The notes beneath the pieces were generated by a model. The model made no database searches, was not told the origin of the DNA, and was given only the letters and a program-made list of their open reading frames with translations. Shown piece after piece: positions 5,684 through 6,938 of a stretch of 6,938 nucleotides of DNA (its first letter is position 1; every line of letters starts with the position of its first letter). A program made the translations under genes and the position numbers. The DNA lies in the NCBI GenBank assembly GCA_009785855.1, contig WQUG01000020.1, positions 1 through 6,938 on the forward strand. Direction: 5' to 3'. This DNA is from Actinomycetes bacterium (GTDB lineage Bacteria > Actinomycetota > Coriobacteriia > WRKU01 > WQUG01).

Positions 5684-6073
5684 ATGACGCAGGGCAGGTA
5701 CACGCTGACGGTCAAGGACCACTTCGATGCGGCACATCGCCTCTATGAGTATCCGGGGCAGTGCGCAGAGCTCCATGGACATACCTGGGACATCGAGGTC
5801 ACTGTCGAGGGCCGCGAGCTCGACGACATCGGCATCCTCTACGACTTCAAGACGCTCAAAGATGACCTGCGCAGCGTCCTTGAGACCTACGATCATCACT
5901 ATATCAACGATACGGCGCCCTTCGATACGATCAGCCCCACGGCAGAGAACCTCGCGCGCGTCATCTACGAGCGCCTGAGCGAAGTGGTGGGTCCCCGCGT
6001 CAGGATCGCTGAGGTCGTGGTCTGGGAGTCTCCGATCGCCCGTCTGGCGTATCGAGCAGACGACGCCCGCTGA
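5684..6073 (+). CDS. queD: 6-carboxy-5,6,7,8-tetrahydropterin synthase (QueD / PTPS family)
   Basis: QueD converts 7,8-dihydroneopterin triphosphate to 6-carboxytetrahydropterin, the second step toward preQ0 and queuosine in tRNA. The 129 residues match the bacterial family length. Zinc ligands are His18 in HFDAAHRL and His31 and His33 in ELHGHTW. The catalytic triad residues are Cys27 in GQCAELHGH and Asp70-His71 in YDHHYIND. Further signatures are GILYDFKTLK, SPTAENLA and VVVWESP with substrate-binding Glu115. The spacing CxxxHGH is the QueD type, unlike eukaryotic pyruvoyl-tetrahydropterin synthase, where the cysteine is placed differently. GGAAAGGA at 5669-5676 precedes the ATG, 3 bases after the RNase H stop. 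The gene ends in tandem stops (TGA TAA). No other queuosine genes are in the window, and its last 74 bases overlap the end of the minus-strand polymerase gene. Confidence 0.94.
   Translation: MTQGRYTLTVKDHFDAAHRLYEYPGQCAELHGHTWDIEVTVEGRELDDIGILYDFKTLKDDLRSVLETYDHHYINDTAPFDTISPTAENLARVIYERLSEVVGPRVRIAEVVVWESPIARLAYRADDAR
6000..6073. other. Convergent antisense overlap of queD and dinB 3' ends
   Basis: The queD stop (TGA, 6071-6073) and the dinB stop (minus strand, 6000-6002) lie inside each other's genes, giving 74 bases coding on both strands. QueD here encodes conserved residues from about 106 onward, including WESP. DinB encodes only a low-complexity tail after its conserved KFGEDA end. 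There is therefore no room between the genes for a shared terminator. Confidence 0.85.
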
Positions 6074-6938
6074 TAAGCGCGTCCTCGCCGAACTTATCCC
6101 GGATGACATCGAGCTTGCGCGTGAGTTGCTCATCGGCCGCGCGCCGCGAAGCAGACTCCGTGTCGAAGAGTCCCAACTGCTCGCGATCGGCGCTGAAGTT
6201 CGATACCCCGACCCCTAACAGTCGCAGACCGCGCCCCTCAGCCCACACCGAATCCAGCAGCTCCCGTACCCAGGGCAGGAAGACCCGCTCGTTATCGAAG
6301 GGCGCATCGAAGGTCTTGCTGACGATCTTGGTCGAGAAGTCCGCATAGCGCAGCTTCAAAGAGAGCGTCCGGCCCCGCAAGCCGGCCTTGCGCAGGCGGC
6401 GTCCCACGTGTGCCGCGAGTCGGCGCAGCGCCTCCTCGACCTCAGCGCGCGTGTGCAGATCACGGGGAAAGGTGTTCTCGTTCGACACCGACTTGACCGG
6501 GCGTCCGGGCAGCACCGGGCGCGCATCGATGCCGGCGGCGCGCTCTCGCAGCTGCGTAGCCAGCGATCCGAAGACCGGGCGCAGATCATCGCTTCGAGCA
6601 GCGGCAAGCGCGCCTAAGGTCTCGATGCCCATCAGATTCAGGCGCTCCTGGGCCTTGGGCCCGATACCGCTCATCTTCGAGACGGGCAGGGGAGCAAGGA
6701 AGTCGGCCTCTGTCCCTGGCGCCACGACGGTCAGCCCGCGCGGCTTGAAGAAGTCCGAGCCGATCTTAGAGACCGTCATCGACGAGGACAGCCCGGCAGA
6801 TCCCGTGATGCCCAGCTCGGCCACCCGCCCGAGGATCTCAGCGGCCACCTCGACGGGGTGGCGCGTATCGAAGGTATCGGGCGTGATGTCGGCGAAGGCC
6901 TCGTCGATCGAGACCGGCAGGACCGCCGGCGTGTAGGA
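6000..6938 (-). CDS. dinB: DNA polymerase IV, Y family (5'-truncated by window edge)
   Basis: This error-prone translesion polymerase copies past DNA damage. The frame is open to the window edge, so the N-terminal roughly 90 residues are missing and 312 are visible. It opens with SYTPAVLPVSIDEAFADIT, containing the palm SIDEA with the catalytic Asp-Glu pair (visible 12-13). Next come TGSAGLSSSMTVSKIGSDFF and KPRGL. The helix-hairpin-helix is LPVSKMSGIGPKAQERLNLM (thumb). The little finger begins with SVSNENTFPRDL and is followed by LRLLGVGVSNF. QLGLFD matches the beta-clamp-binding consensus QLxLF, followed by the usual KLDVIRDKFGEDA end. A GTG at 6848 is an internal codon, since conserved palm sequence lies upstream of it. 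The residue matching E. coli Pol IV lysine in APVKFLAK is Met here, while the second lysine (SKIGSD) is kept. The last 24 codons overlap queD on the other strand and encode a Pro/Arg-rich tail. Confidence 0.96.
   Translation of the reverse strand, partial: SYTPAVLPVSIDEAFADITPDTFDTRHPVEVAAEILGRVAELGITGSAGLSSSMTVSKIGSDFFKPRGLTVVAPGTEADFLAPLPVSKMSGIGPKAQERLNLMGIETLGALAAARSDDLRPVFGSLATQLRERAAGIDARPVLPGRPVKSVSNENTFPRDLHTRAEVEEALRRLAAHVGRRLRKAGLRGRTLSLKLRYADFSTKIVSKTFDAPFDNERVFLPWVRELLDSVWAEGRGLRLLGVGVSNFSADREQLGLFDTESASRRAADEQLTRKLDVIRDKFGEDALISGRRLLDTPDGRSETPRPRPQRS

Noticed and set aside
5432..6133. Minus-strand open frame across RNase H and queD
   Set aside because: It is a shadow of two motif-complete genes and has no ribosome binding site or domain that I can see.
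6388..6936. Plus-strand open frame opposite dinB
   Set aside because: The minus strand carries clear polymerase motifs here, and the plus frame is low-complexity Ser/Arg-rich shadow sequence.
1..6938. CRISPR arrays, insertion sequences, tRNA genes or phage parts
   Set aside because: I found no regularly spaced repeats, transposase or integrase motifs, terminal inverted repeats or tRNA-like sequence. Nearly all of the window is ordinary coding DNA.

Overview
The window is a GC-rich, gene-dense stretch of bacterial chromosome with no mobile element, RNA gene or CRISPR array that I can see. I recognise ten protein-coding genes: nine on the plus strand and one converging on them from the minus strand. 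Third codon positions are strongly G/C-rich, so many long open frames are antisense shadows. Gene content and order suggest a high-GC actinobacterial lineage, and my guess is a member of the Coriobacteriia. The clues are rpe next to a riboflavin-synthase gene, a NifS/IscU-type Fe-S pair, and a Nif3 - zinc-ribbon - RNase H run. That placement is inference.

Positions 1-1859 form one tight unit: the 3' part of gpsA (glycerol-3-phosphate dehydrogenase, phospholipid precursor supply), rpe (pentose-phosphate epimerase, sharing an ATGA overlap with gpsA) and a riboflavin-synthase-family gene 9 bases after rpe. That protein keeps the two-barrel fold signatures but lacks the catalytic-site residues of the family. 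It may therefore be a flavin/lumazine-binding paralogue or a relic rather than an enzyme.

Positions 1860-2001 are the only sizeable gap. It contains an AT-rich interrupted palindrome (1895-1928) that is a plausible operator for the next unit.

Positions 2002-6073 are a second closely packed unit, with neighbouring genes overlapping or separated by 0-13 bases. It runs: cysteine desulfurase, IscU/NifU-type Fe-S scaffold, Nif3-family metal-binding protein, coiled-coil C4 zinc-ribbon protein, RNase H, and QueD of the 7-deazaguanine (queuosine) pathway. The desulfurase and scaffold are a self-contained minimal Fe-S assembly pair. The others are housekeeping genes that often travel together.

Positions 6000-6938 (minus strand) hold most of a Y-family DNA polymerase (DinB/Pol IV), cut by the window edge. 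Its last 24 codons lie antisense to the end of queD.

I do not see an unmistakable new defence or mobile system. The most interesting leads are the active-site-less riboflavin synthase homologue and the palindrome in front of the Fe-S pair.
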